In this document: one piece after another, positions 43,696 through 55,372 of the stretch | Numbering within the stretch: the stretch's first letter is position 1 | How the letters are laid out: every line of letters starts with the position of its first letter | NCBI GenBank assembly: GCA_039090855.1 | Contig: CM076997.1 | Location: 159,928,709 to 159,992,708 of the forward strand | Direction: 5' to 3' | DNA: 64,000 bases | Source of the DNA: Macrothele yani | Taxonomy: Eukaryota; Arthropoda; Arachnida; Araneae; Macrothelidae | Notes under the pieces: generated by a model | What the model was told of the DNA's origin: nothing | Seen by the model: only the letters and a program-made list of their open reading frames with translations | Databases searched by the model: none | Translations under genes and position numbers: made by a program

Positions 43696-44580
43696 AACCG
43701 GGCATTATCCTGTTGAAAACTTGCTCGGTGATGCTGCGACAGGAGTGGAAACAGAACAGGTCGTAGAATATTGTCGACGTACCGTTGAGACGTGAGGGTT
43801 ATATAGAGGACTACAAAGGTGACCGGCTAGGGTAGGAAATAGCTCCGAAGACAGTCACTCCCGGTGTACGGGCTATGTGTTGTTCCATGGTAAAGGCATG
43901 ATCCGTGCGCTGGCTGGCTCTTCTCCAGACACATATGCGCTTGTCATCGGCGCCAAGTGCTAATCGTGACTCATCACTGAAAACAACACGATGCCACTGG
44001 ACACTATCCCACGTTGATCGGGCCTAATACTACTGCAACTGATGCCGGCGATGCTCGCTGGTCAGTGGAAATTGGTGGAGTGGCTTCCTCGTTGTAGTTC
44101 CCTAGCCCCAAGTCGTCTGACAACGTCCTTATGGACACTTCCGTACTTATATACGACGCAACATGGCCACGGTTAATTGAGAGCGACGAATTTGGTTCCA
44201 TTCGTACGGCTCTGATAATCGATGGATCCTTGGGTTCTGTCGTTGCCCTCGGCCGTCCACTGTCCGCGTACCACTGGGTTGTGCCCTCCTCGACCCATTG
44301 GCGCGAACATTGTCTGATTGTCGCGTTTCTCAGATTCCAAATGCCAGGTGATACGGTTACTTGACCAATGGACTTCTCCCAGCCCAATTATACGTTCTCT
44401 GTCAAACTCGGTCAGCTTTCCGTTTTGTGCACAGATCCGACGTCGAGGCATCCCCACAGTCTGTGGAGGTTAATGCAACCGCAACCCGCTGTTACAGGTG
44501 TCCTTGCGTGCGAGATTTGTTCTTCATATACCCACCTCGATGCACGGGTACTATGCGCTGTGGCGGGCAACTATTAAGTC
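43696..44580 (-). pseudogene. Tc1 transposase fragment fused to the DUF4817-type piece
   Basis: Minus-strand segments include LTEFDRERIIGLGEVHWSSN, RQWVEEGTTQWYADSGRPRA, RVVFSDESRLALGADDKRIC, VTVFGAISYPSRSPL and RPVLFPLLSQHHRASFQQDN. The sequence is recognisable up to the second catalytic block, QQDNAR, and then runs into the DUF4817-type fragment. Stops and shifts are frequent. Its own 3' part and terminal repeat are missing. Confidence 0.72.
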
Positions 44581-46236
44581 ATTGGTCGTCATTTTTTAAA
44601 TATTTCCAAATTTGTCCTATCCATGCGAAGCTTCATCAGGATTGAAGGATTTTTTCTGTATGTTGCGTTATTTTTATGTTTGTTTTTTTGTTTGTGGCAA
44701 AGATTGTGCACAAAAGTAAAATTTATTTTTCATTGCCTTTTTTTTGCATTGTATTAGTCTGATTTTTACTCTCGGGAAGAATTCTTCAACATTCTCAGAT
44801 CTTACCATTTATGCGTTTCTGCATAAAATGATGTTTTCTTGATCTTGAATAATACTATCGGTTTTATTCATCCCCTAACTGAGCATTTCTACAAAATAGC
44901 CAATTTGAGCAAATGGAATTCCTCAATTAAAACGCTCGGGGGAATGTAACAGTTATTTGCTTCGAAGCAGTAATTGCTTGTAATCAATTACTGTATTTTT
45001 AAAAGGATGCTCCATCGACTCATGGAAGGTGAGAAAACAGATGCGTTTATTAAAGTTTCAAGTAGCTCTTTAAAAATGAAAGACTGCAATAAAAATTAGC
45101 TCCCGCAAACAAAATCTTAAACGTAACATTCTGTGAAGAATAAAAAAAAAAAGCCTCATATTCACTGAAGTCTCAACATAGGTGGTAAACTGTATACTCA
45201 ACAAAAGAAGTTTCAGAAGAAAGCGATATCTCTTGCACGAGTGAAGCAGTTAAAAAAGTAAATAAAAATAAAAACTCAAATGGAAGGAGAATATTTGCGC
45301 ATGCATAATTTACGAGCTCTCGAAGTCATTTTTCATGCAATTGCGTAAAATTTGTTTTGCGTTTAACAAACTGAATTACGTGCAGATTTGGTTGTATCAA
45401 AAAGGTGGTTAATTTAAATTCATTTATTTATTTTGGATTACATTACTGTCTACAGGCACTTAAAATAATTAACTTACTATATGGATGGTCAATTTTTTCC
45501 TCCTTTGTTTACATTATAATTTAATTTGTTAAAACATCTGTCTAGAAGAACTTTATACCTCAAAATTTCATTGGTTCTGAGTTGCATATGTCGCATTTGG
45601 GACACGATTTCTTACTATATTGTTTTTTTTTTCACCATGCGCATAAAATCAGATCCAGATGACATCATTCCGACGAGCAAAAAAAAAAAAAAAAAAAATG
45701 AACTCCTAAATAAAGATTATAATGTTTTAGTTAAATTATTGTTGAAAATGATCTGTCAACATTATATTAACTTGAACTATTAGTTTAATTGTCACTTCAA
45801 CTACACTTTAGTTTCACTGTAGAAGTTAATCGTTACAATACTTTTAAGTTGCTTTCCCGGACGAGTCTCAGTTATAGTAGCTAAAATCTTAACTATACAA
45901 TATAAAAAAACTCAGTAAAACAAACTATTAGTTCTCTTAACTGAATTTAGGCAACTTACAGTTCAATCTTGTTCATTCATTATCTTTCCGCACGTCAGAA
46001 AGCCCAAGAGTCATCATCAAATTATACGCTGATAATTTAACAATTTTCCTTTCCAAAAATAGACTTAGTTTGCATTACGTTCAACAAGATAACTCGCAGT
46101 CTTAACAAGCATGTATGTACGCGGTAGTAAACAAGAATGCGCTCCAATCGTTGCCTTAACATTGCTCGATAGTGCTCTTGAAATAGTGCGTTCCCAGCGT
46201 TGAAAACCTGAGCTCTTATCTCTCGAGACTCTAATA
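44581..46236. other. Unassigned AT-rich DNA
   Basis: About 1.6 kb including an 18-19 base A run near 45680-45698. No supported gene or repeat. Confidence 0.4.
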
Positions 46237-47541
46237 CAGGGTGCCGATAAAGTCTTTCCCACATTACAAACATTAATATAAAAAATCTACAGAAGTTAAA
46301 ATAAAATGGTTAGCAACATAATATAGCGGCACTTGTAAAGGTTTTTTTTTTTTGTCTGTTCTTTAGGTGAGTGCTACTGCTGAATAAGAGCAGCATTTCA
46401 TTGATAATGGCTTCCATGCAAGAAAAAGCGGAGTGCGTGTTGTAGTTCCATGAGACTGTCCAGCGTCATTTTAGATAAGAGTACAGCAGACGATCACCAC
46501 CGGACCGAAAGAACATAAAAGCTTTGTATAAAAAGATTAAAGTGGCGGGTAGTGTTGGCGATCTACCACTAGCTGGCCGAGTACCTGTTACACAAGAGAC
46601 AGCTGCAACTATTCAGCAGACATTTCTGCGAAGTCCCAGGAAATCCATTCGTCGTGCTTCACTGGAAAATGGGATTCCCCGTGCCACGGTTCACAAAATA
46701 TTGCACAAAAGTCTTCATCTGTATGCGTGTAAGGTACATATCGTTCAAGCACTTCAGACTGATGACCGGCGGCCTTCCCGTGCTGCATTTGTGACGCAGA
46801 TGTTGCAGCGCATAGCTCATGATAATGGTTATCTGCACCGTGTCTGTTTCTCAGATGAAGCCACATTCCACGTCTCTAGTACAGTAAATAGACAGAATGT
46901 GCGAATATATGGATCAGAAAGTTTCTATTATGTCATCGAACAATAGAAGGCTAGCACAAAAGTGAACGTACGGTGGGGCCTGATGCAGAATAATCGGACC
47001 CTTCTTTCTTACAGAGCCCAGGGTAACTTGTGCCTAGACATGCTGGAACTTTTTGTAGCTCCTCAGTTGCATGCACTCTAACTTCGGTTATTTTCCAACA
47101 AGACGGTGCCCCACCACATTGGTCAGTAATGGTTCATGAGTTTCTGAATGTCACATTTCCGGACAGATGGATTGACCGTGACGGCCCAATGACATGGCCA
47201 CCTCGATCGCCTGACGTAAACCCTCTAGACTTTTTCCTGTGGGGTTATGTGAAAGACCAAGTTTACTCTAGCAGTATTGCGGATGTCGAGACGTTGATGA
47301 GCAGAATAACGGACGTCAGTGGCTCTGTCTCTGCTGAGATGTTAAACAAAACATAGCATGAAATCGAATATCGCTTAGATGTCCTCTAGGCCGCAAATGG
47401 CGCTCATGTAGAGGTGTACTGACACTGGAGAAAAACTTTGCTTATGTGCACCATCATTGTCGTGCAATCCCTTCTTTGTATCTGTAATCCATTTTTTAAT
47501 ATTAAGTTTTGTAATGTGGGAAAGACTTTATGGACACCCTG
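46237..47541 (+). mobile_element. DUF4817-type Tc1/mariner element with TA duplication
   Basis: The left end CAGGGTGCCGATAAAGTCTT and the minus-strand right end CAGGGTGTCCATAAAGTCTT form a TIR continuing through TCCCACATTACAAA. TA flanks both ends (46235-46236 and 47542-47543). Length is 1305 bp. Confidence 0.9.
46407..47356 (+). pseudogene. DUF4817-type transposase, one stop and one frameshift
   Basis: The start MASMQEKAECVL at 46407 is followed by a TAG near 46443. The same frame then gives ALYKKIKVAGSVGDLPLAGR, SPRKSIRRASLENGIPRATV (DUF4817 helix-turn-helix region) and VCFSDEATFHVSS, ending at 46946. A frameshift between 46946 and 47030 leads to VIFQQDGAPPHWSV, FPDRWIDRDGPMTWPPRSPD and NPLDFFLWGYVKDQVY, stop at 47356. 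The third catalytic position is D (PLDFF) where classical Tc1 has E. Confidence 0.82.
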
Positions 47542-47543
47542 TA

Positions 47544-48331
47544 CGTCATGATCTAATGTCATGTTATTGCCAAAGTTAAATTCTTCGACAAGGAAAATAT
47601 AGCGTTCAGAAGAAAAACGTTTTAACAAAATAAACCAAGCTTGCATAAAAATACAGAAACCAAAAAAAAAAAAAAAAAAATGTTAAATTAGAGAATACGT
47701 CACAAGAAGACATAAATATGATCATTGCGCAGGGATGTAGCTAAGGGGAGGGCTCCAAAGGTTTTTCATTTTCAGTATCTTTGATTATTCTTTTTATACA
47801 GTATTTTCAAAAACGTACTTTTTTGACATAATTATACAGTTTGTGCAATATTTTTCTGCTTAAATTTGATTGAGGTTAATCAGGTTAGGTGTAGTTATTA
47901 CAAATGAATTTGAATGTACATTGCGTAGCGCGTTTAACTTTTTTCTCTGATCATTACACTATTTATGTGTGTTATGCATCTTTTTTGCATGCCAAGATCT
48001 TTGTGGATGTGAAATAAAGCGAGTGATTCTAAAGGATACATTTATTTACGGACAGCACATTGCATTTATTTTCGTCACTCACTTCCACACCGAGTTACAG
48101 TCCGGTACATATTAAGTGGAATTAAATCATAAGAACAAACAATAAGGTTTACTGATTTCTGACATTGAGCGGTACTTAGGTAGGTGGATTAATGAATGTT
48201 AATGTCGTAAAACCAATGAAAGAAGATATGTGAGTCATAAAAGTAAATATTTATTGAACTATGGTAGCGGCAATAGTATTTCGACTGTTTAGCTTTTCAA
48301 AAACAATATTTATTATTATTATTATATATAA
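47544..48331. other. Unassigned AT-rich DNA
   Basis: Between the DUF4817-type element and the Helitron 3' end. It has an A run near 47665-47681 and no supported gene. Confidence 0.4.
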
Positions 48332-48360
48332 CTAGCTGTAAAGCCCGTTGAGATAAGAAT

Positions 48361-51300
48361 CATCATCATCGTCAACCATTATCAATCCACTGCTGGACGA
48401 AGGTCTCCCCAAGTTTCCTCCACAACGGTCTGTCTTGTGCCAGTCTCCTCCATGTCACCCCTGCATACTTTCGAATTTCATCCACCCATCTCCCATGTGG
48501 TCTTCTTCTGGGTCTTTTCCTGTCCCTTGGAATCCAATCTAAAATTTCGGCTGTCCATCGATGATCTGTCCTTCTGGCAGTATGTCCAGCCCATTGCCAT
48601 TTCAGGGATTTAACTCTGATCATGATGTCTTCCACTCTTGTCATTTTTCGGATCCACGAGTTCCTCTTCTTATCTCTCCTGGTTACACCAAGTATGCACC
48701 TCTCCATGCTTCTTTGAGTTGTCTGCAGCCTTTGTATGTCTCTTTTAGTTAAGGTCCACGTCTCTGCACCATACGTAAGCACTGGAAGGATGCATTGATC
48801 AAACACTTTTCTTTTAAGACATAATGGCATATTGCTCTTGAAAATTATGCTGTTTCTTCCAAAAGCTCTCCAGGCAAGTTTTGTACGCCGATTGATTTCT
48901 TCATCAATGTGACCCTCACTTGATATCTGCTGTCCAAGATAAACGTACGTGTCTGTTATCTCCAGCTTTTCTCCATCAATCGATAAATCTTCATTTCTTG
49001 TAAAAGCATTGAACATCACTTTTGTCTTCTGAAAGTTCATTTTTAATCCCACTTCTTTACTCTTGTCAGCAAGTTCCTGGATCATACTCTGCAGCTCTGA
49101 TGGGGTAGTTGCAAAAATGACTACGTCATCAGCAAAACGAAGGTGGGTTAGATAATCTCCATTAATCTTTATCCCCTTGTTTTCCCAGCTCAGCGACTGA
49201 GAAATACCCTCCAATGTGGCATTAAAGAGCTTCGGAGATATGGTGTCACCTTGTCTCACTCCCTTTCCAATTTTTATGTGTGTTGTATTTTCAAACAGCC
49301 GAATCTTTGCACTTGCATTTTCATAGATGTTATTAATAATATTAATGTATGCATCTTCAATACCGCAGGTTTTCAGAGCCATTGTAACTGCTGATGGTTT
49401 CACCGAATCAAAGGCTTTTTCATAATCGATAAAAGCCATGCACAATGGAAGTTCATATTCCCTCGCTCTTTCAATTAGTTCTCTCAGCACGTGGATATGA
49501 TCTATTGTGCTGTAGCCACTCCTGAATCCAGCTTGTTCTCTGGGTTGAGTCATGTCCAGTGTTGCCTTCAAGCGGTGTGAAAGAACTTTAGTGAAGATTT
49601 TATAAACTACTGATAGGAGGCTGATAGGTCTGTAGTTTCCGAGATCCTCAATGTCACCTTTCTTATGTAGCAGGATCATTGTAGCGGTGTTCCAATCCTC
49701 AGGAATCTTTCCTTCATTAAGGCATCGAGTGAAAATTTGGGCGAGTACTGTTTCGATTTCTCCACTTGCTTCTTGTATGATGTCTACAGTAATTCCATCT
49801 TCTCCTGGAGCTTTTCCCCGCTTCATGTTCTTGATTGCATGTGCAACTTCTGCTGGAAGGACTGGAGGAACTCTGGTACTGGTATCTTTCATGATGTCTG
49901 GAGTGCATGTATCATCCCTTTCATATAATTTGGAGTAGAAATCTTTCACTCTTGTCAAAATTTCGCCTCTATTTCTTGTTACAGAACCATCTTCTTTTCT
50001 CAGTGCCATAATCTGTTTTCTTCCCTTACTGAGATGTCCCTTTGCTATCTTTAGGCTTCGGCTGTTTTCAATTGCTTTCCTCACTAGTTCACAGTTGAAT
50101 TTTCTTACGTCTTCAGTGATACTTTTTCTTACTGTCTTGCATAGCTCTATATATTCCACTTGGAAGTCACATCTTCTTTAGTTGTCCTCATCTCTCTTCT
50201 TTTTTGCATCAACATTTTCGTTTTTCCTGATAATTTATTTACATGCAACTTGTTCTTAGACCCAGCTAATTTTGTTGCTGTTTCCATAAGAGCTTTGGTT
50301 ACTTTTCTGTTAACTTCAGAGATGTCCACTTCTTCTGATGTTAGGCCTTCTAAAGCAGAGAACCTGTTCTTCAGTTCCAACTTGAAGGTATTATGGTGTT
50401 TTTTAAGGTTGGTTATGTCAATAGATTTTGTTTGTCTTATGAGCTTGCCACGTTCAAGTTTAGTGTTGAGGTGCATCTTACATCTCACCAATCTATGGTC
50501 ACTACCTGTGTTGAACTTGTTTAGCACACTGCAGTCTTCTATGACGAATTTTTTGTTACACATAATAAAATCAATTTCACTTGTCGTCCCATTTGGATGT
50601 CTCCATGTCCATTTCCTGTGTGGCTTTTTCTTGAAGAAGGAGTTCAAGATGAAAAACCCTTCTGCCTCTGCAAACTCAACGAGAGTATTTCCACGCTGGT
50701 TTCTGTTGCCGTGACCGAATTTACCTACTGAAGTTTCATTCTGTTGCCATTGCCCTATTTTTGCATTGAAATCTCCCATAATTATCTTCAAGTGTTGCTT
50801 ACCTTTATTATTTAGATGACAAATTTCCTCATAAAATTCTTCAATTTCTTCTTCAGGATGACTTGTGGTGGGTGCATAAGTTTGAATAATCTGAGCCTGG
50901 TATCTTTTCGAGAGTTGGATAAGAAGCCGTGCAGCTCTGTCAGAGGAACTTTCAACTTCTACAACTTTATCCTTCAGTTTCTTGTTTATTATAAATCCAA
51001 CACCACTAGTTCTGCCAGTATCTGTCCCACGATAGTAGAAGAGATGTCCACTTTTCAGTTCGATGAGATCTTCTCCTTTTCTCCTTACCTCACTTAGCCC
51101 CACGATGTCCCACTTGATCCTTTGTAGTTCCTCTTCCAATTCAAGAAGCCTTGAATCAGAAGATAGGGAGCGTCCATTATACGTAGCCAAGGTCAGCATC
51201 AGATGGCAGCCTAGTCCGGTCCTCCGGGGATTCTTAGCACCCTCTGCCTTCATGTCGCACTGGCTGCTGCCTTGGCCAGGTACATTCCAGCTGCCGGAGA

Positions 51301-51540
51301 CTGAGGGCCAAGATTTAAGTTGTGGAATCATTTTTGAGGGGTTTGGCCATAACTCACCACGCTGGCCAAGCGGGTTGGTGAGTGTGGGATAGAATTTCCT
51401 CTAATCCCGATGGTATAGTTATACCGCTATTGGCGGTCGTCAGAGCCCTTTAGTGGGAACAGGATGCACCACGAGAAGGCGGGGGTTGACATTTGTCAAG
51501 GAGAGGCTGTGATGTTACGCATCACCTGACCTTACATCCC
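48361..51540 (-). mobile_element. RTE-clade LINE, copy 3, full length
   Basis: A 3180-bp element flanked by the perfect 12-mer TGAGATAAGAAT (48349-48360 and 51541-51552). It starts GGGATGTAAGGTCAGG on the minus strand and ends in an (ATG)n tail. It is the best-preserved RTE here and sits in the loop of the Helitron terminal hairpin. Confidence 0.93.
48372..51331 (-). pseudogene. RTE endonuclease-reverse transcriptase, one frameshift
   Basis: From MIPQLKSWPSVSGSW at 51331 the endonuclease part (to 50147) shows TYNGRSLSSDSRLLELEEEL, GLSEVRRKGED, QTYAPTTSH, MGDFNAKIG, GHGNRNQRGNTLVEFAEAEG and GSDHRLVRC. A single one-base deletion near 50159, in a T run, shifts to the transcriptase part. That part shows YRPISLLSVVYKIFTKVLSH, AFIDYEKAFDSV, VRQGDTISPKLFNATLE, RFADDVVIFA (ADD near 49125-49133) and WQWAGHTARRTDHRW, ending QQWIDNG. 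Total length is about 986 residues, the complete RTE protein. Apart from that deletion I see no damage. The upstream ATG was chosen because it is shared with copy 1. Confidence 0.9.
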
Positions 51541-51594
51541 TGAGATAAGAATACAACGGGTTATATAAATCCCTTATTGCTATTCAAGCATTTA

Positions 51595-54500
51595 TTAATG
51601 ACGTTGGAATATATCTTTGTACACGATATTTTTTGTAAATATCTTTACGGAATCTGGAAGTAGTTTTCCTTGTTCTGGTCCATGGACTACTTTAACTGTG
51701 ACATCATCAAACCGTCGAACTCTTGACAATGCAACATAAAGTTGTCCAGGGCTAAACACTGGTTCAGGAAGGTAGATACCTACTTTCTCCAGTGTTTGAC
51801 CTTGAGACTTAATAATGGTCATAGCAAAGGCGAGTTTTATAGGAAATTGCCGTCGTCTTAATGTGAATGGGAGGTCTATATCAGTAGGTGCGAGGCCAAT
51901 TAGCGGAATAAAAACAGTTTTACCACATGCCGAGCCTGTGAGTACTTCCGCAATGATCATATTGGGTTTCAGTTCTTTAATTATCAGTCTTGTTCCATTG
52001 AATATACCTCGTTGTGCATTGAAGTTTCTTAGGATCATGATAATAGCTTCAGTCTTCAACTTCAGTCTGTGAAGTGGCATTCCTGATGGAGTTTGCTCAT
52101 TTAAAAACTCTGTAGAATAAATACTGTTCAATATTTTCTTCGCTATAGGCAGAGCAATGACTGAATTGATGCCGATAGCGAAGATTCAATTGATGCCGAT
52201 TCCCTCTAAGAGATCATGAATATTCTCATTTAATCTGTCAACATCAGAGTTTTTGGGACACAAAATGGCTTTCTTTGCAAATGTTTTAAAATCAGAAATT
52301 TTCAAGTTCTCACCAAATATTTTTTTGGCTATATCGCCATCATATAAAATATATGTAGGTATCTCTATCGTTTCCTCTGGTAAGCCATCAACCTTTTCAT
52401 GGGCACCATCACCAAGTCGTAAAAGCCATTCACTCAATGATGAATCAACATATCGAACATTACGTTTGAGTCTTAAAATCTTAAATTTCCCCCATAATTG
52501 GTTGAATTTAATGCTGGCTTCTAGTATTTCGGTTCTGTCAGCATGTTTGACAACAGGGAGTTTGTCTAAAGTGTCATCCAAGTAAAAGGACTTTGCCACC
52601 AAAAGGTTTCTGATTTCTTACAATATCTTTCAGTATTAGGTCAACTGCAGGTAAAGCAGTACCGGAAGCCATTGTAGCTTCGTCCCAAATGATCGCTTTC
52701 GTAGATCGAATGATTTCGGCGTCGGTGGAATTAAGCTTTATCTTCGATGTAGACGTTTCATTTAAAGGTGGTACTAACTTGAACTGGTTAAAGTATGTTT
52801 TTCCACCTTCTAATAGATTAGCAGCGATTCCTGTGGATGCAACAGGCAAAGCTATGTTTCTTTCTCCAGGGATAGTTCTGAGGTGGGTTTTATACAAATA
52901 AGTTTTTCCTGCGCCCCCCCGGGCCATCAAGGAAAAAACAACTGTGAGGACGATGATCATTGGTGGTTGCTGACATAATGCTGTCATATGCTGCTTTTTG
53001 CTCTGCATTTGAACTACTCGTCATTTCTGTAGCTTTTTGTCGCACTGTCGAAATAAACATCCGGATTTTGAAGAAGGTTACTTGATTGAATTGGAAGACT
53101 ATATTTATCGGATGAGGTGTTGTTAGCTTGGAGAGTGTCGTTAATCTCTTGAAGAGTCAAACTCGAGCAATGTTGAGAATCTTCAGTATGTCCAATGTTA
53201 TGTCTGTGTGCAAAATATTCCCAAAGATAAGATTCATATTTTTCAAACAATTCTTGTGTATTGGGTGGTGAAACAAAGATAAGAACGTATGTAAATAAAT
53301 CTCGTAGTTGTCGAGGCATGCTGAAAGCTGATGCTTCGTCTAAAGTTTTGTCCCATATTTCATCATTCTTAATTAAACCTTTCTGCAATGCAGCTTCTCG
53401 CAAGGTATCATATAGAATTTCATTGACTGTTCTTAGATATGTATAGCTTTTCGCTCCAGACACACGAAATAGCAGTAGTCTCAAACAATATCTTCCTGGA
53501 TCAGATCCAAGGTTGACTGAATACATTCTTCCAATCACATTATCTCCACGTTTTCGTTGGACCCATTGTCTTTCTTTTTGATTGAACACATAATGTCTTG
53601 GCATGTCGCTATATGAAATGAATCGAGCATCTTCATTGCCCTCATTTAGTTTGAACCATGCTGTCAGCAGCGTATCTCTTTGAGCATTATGAAGAACTGC
53701 ATTTCAATCATTGTTTAAACGCTCCGGATTAAAGGTAATGTTTTGTTTTTCAGGAAGGTGAACAGTAATATAACTACTTTATGAGATTGCTGATGCATCA
53801 TAACCAAGTACCCGCCATATTGCCTCAGGTGCGCTAACGTATCGGGAATCAACATGACTTTTTACTTCGTCGTATTTGGTGTTGTGCTCTGTTATATGCA
53901 CATTTGCATAGTCATGACATTTGTATACGTACTTGAAAAGGTATTTCACCCTTTTCACAGTAGTGCTCACCTCGACATTAATGCGGCAATTACACTTGAA
54001 CAAAAGATACGGATTATAATTGACAATCCAGCTGTTATCAATAATTTTACCACGTACAGTTGTGGTTGCACCATTCTTTCTTCGGCGATATATAGGATAC
54101 CCGCCTTTGTTAGCTACTATTTCATTTTGGAAAGACTTCGGAAATTGCTTGATACATTTGCCATCTTTCATACAGAGTGAATTGTAATTACTTTCACCAC
54201 ACGTGCCATGAACCATGTGTTTCGCAACTGTTGCATGTAAAACTGGTAAATCTGGAATTTCTGCAGATACAATTTGGTCAATTTTGTCAGGCAATGTTGG
54301 TTTGTCCTCTTCTTTCAAAATCAAGAGCATATGAGCATGGGGAATCAATCTTCTTTGGAATTCGATTACATGATCTTTGGCCACCGGAACTCCAAAAATA
54401 TGCCTTTTGGTTATATCGTTCATTAATTCTTTCAACTTTAGTTTGAAGCCTCTTGCAACTAAATCTGGACGGATACTCAGATAAATCTGGATGTGTGCAC

Positions 54501-54624
54501 TCAGATTGTGAGGTAGGATCGCGTAACCCCCCCCCCCCCCCCGAAATAATATCGTATCTACGTCACAGTCATTGTAGTTCAAGAGATTAAATAGGCGATG
54601 AAATCTCAATGGAAAAGGTATCAA
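51595..54624 (-). pseudogene. Helitron Rep/helicase remnant
   Basis: This is the remnant of the rolling-circle replication initiator fused to a PIF1-like helicase. The Rep part (53779-54624) contains RPDLVARGFKLKLKELMNDI, VIEFQRRLIPHAHMLLIL (HUH histidines), MVHGTCGESN and KYLF KYVYKCHDYANVHI-type motif 3 text. The linker (53014-53604) contains GRMYSVNLGSDPGRYCLRLL. The helicase shows ARGGAGKTYLYKTHL (Walker A, near 52900), IIWDEATM (Walker B, near 52680) and, at 51595-52131, FAMTIIKSQGQTLEKVGIYL and GQLYVALSRVRRFDDVTV. Shifts near 53010 and 52590, stops at 53779 and 52186, and loss of the N-terminus at a C run (54529-54542) disable it. Confidence 0.83.
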
Positions 54625-54640
54625 AATTACCTACGTTTGA

Positions 54641-55372
54641 GACAAAAATAGTTTAATCACTAAATTTGTTGTATAAGTATTATAAAAGTATTTCAGTACA
54701 GCACATCCTAATACTTTCGGAAAACATTTACATTTCTCCAAAGTAATTATGATGGGAGTTCATTAAGTTCTACGCAGAACAAATCAGTGCTTTGTGAAGG
54801 TATGCTACGTTTCCTCTTCGGTGTCCTAATTTCTTTTCTTCCGTCAGAGTATGTGTTCTGCAGCCTGCATTCCATTTTTCTCTATAATGAGATGCAAACA
54901 TGCAACCTTCGACTTTGGAGTTGCTTTCGATGCGTTATAGGTAATTAATGAGCCGGTATACAGTGGATGTAAACACACGCGAGCGATAAGACATGGGTGT
55001 TTATTCGTTTTTACGGAATTGGTTGTTTTTTCTTCCCTGGAAGCGGTGGCCCCAAAGTCGTGAGGAAAGAAGTCCTCCCTAACTACCTTTAAAAAAAGGC
55101 GTACGACTGCAAAGACAAAGTAAGTAGCGCTTCATAAAATAATAAAGCGTTCTTTGTGATCATGCGCAAAACATGGCGGCAGAACTCTTATTGCTGTGCG
55201 CATGCTCAAGTAACTCCGAAATACTGAGAAACATAGGAAGTGTTTAATTCCCCCAAACTGAATCATCCATTGCTTTGGCTCACTACACTCTCAGGAATTA
55301 CTCAGGTAAATTGTTACAGACGGTGTAATTACGATATTACACATTTCCAAAAAGGATAGTTAAACTTAGAAA
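54641..55372. other. Unassigned DNA upstream of the Helitron coding region
   Basis: About 0.7 kb that may include the Helitron 5' end. I could not identify a terminal TC motif with confidence, and no gene is seen. Confidence 0.35.

Larger units (their letters stand above)
48332..54640 (-). mobile_element. Helitron, 3' end defined, split by RTE copy 3
   Basis: On the minus strand, with the RTE removed, the 3' end reads CCCGTTG, an 11-base loop, CAACGGG, CTTTACAG, CTAG, followed by T. A terminal hairpin about 10 bp before CTRR at an A/T target is the Helitron signature. Upstream lies a Rep/helicase remnant. The 5' TC end was not located; the 54640 boundary is only where recognisable coding stops. 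Confidence 0.8.

Noticed and set aside
49651..51392. Several 90-180 residue plus-strand frames
   Set aside because: They are antisense to RTE copy 3. Equivalent frames appear antisense to the other RTE copies, which shows they are by-products.
52574..53008. Host PIF1 helicase gene
   Set aside because: It is contiguous with Rep motifs and a Helitron 3' end, and it is frameshifted.
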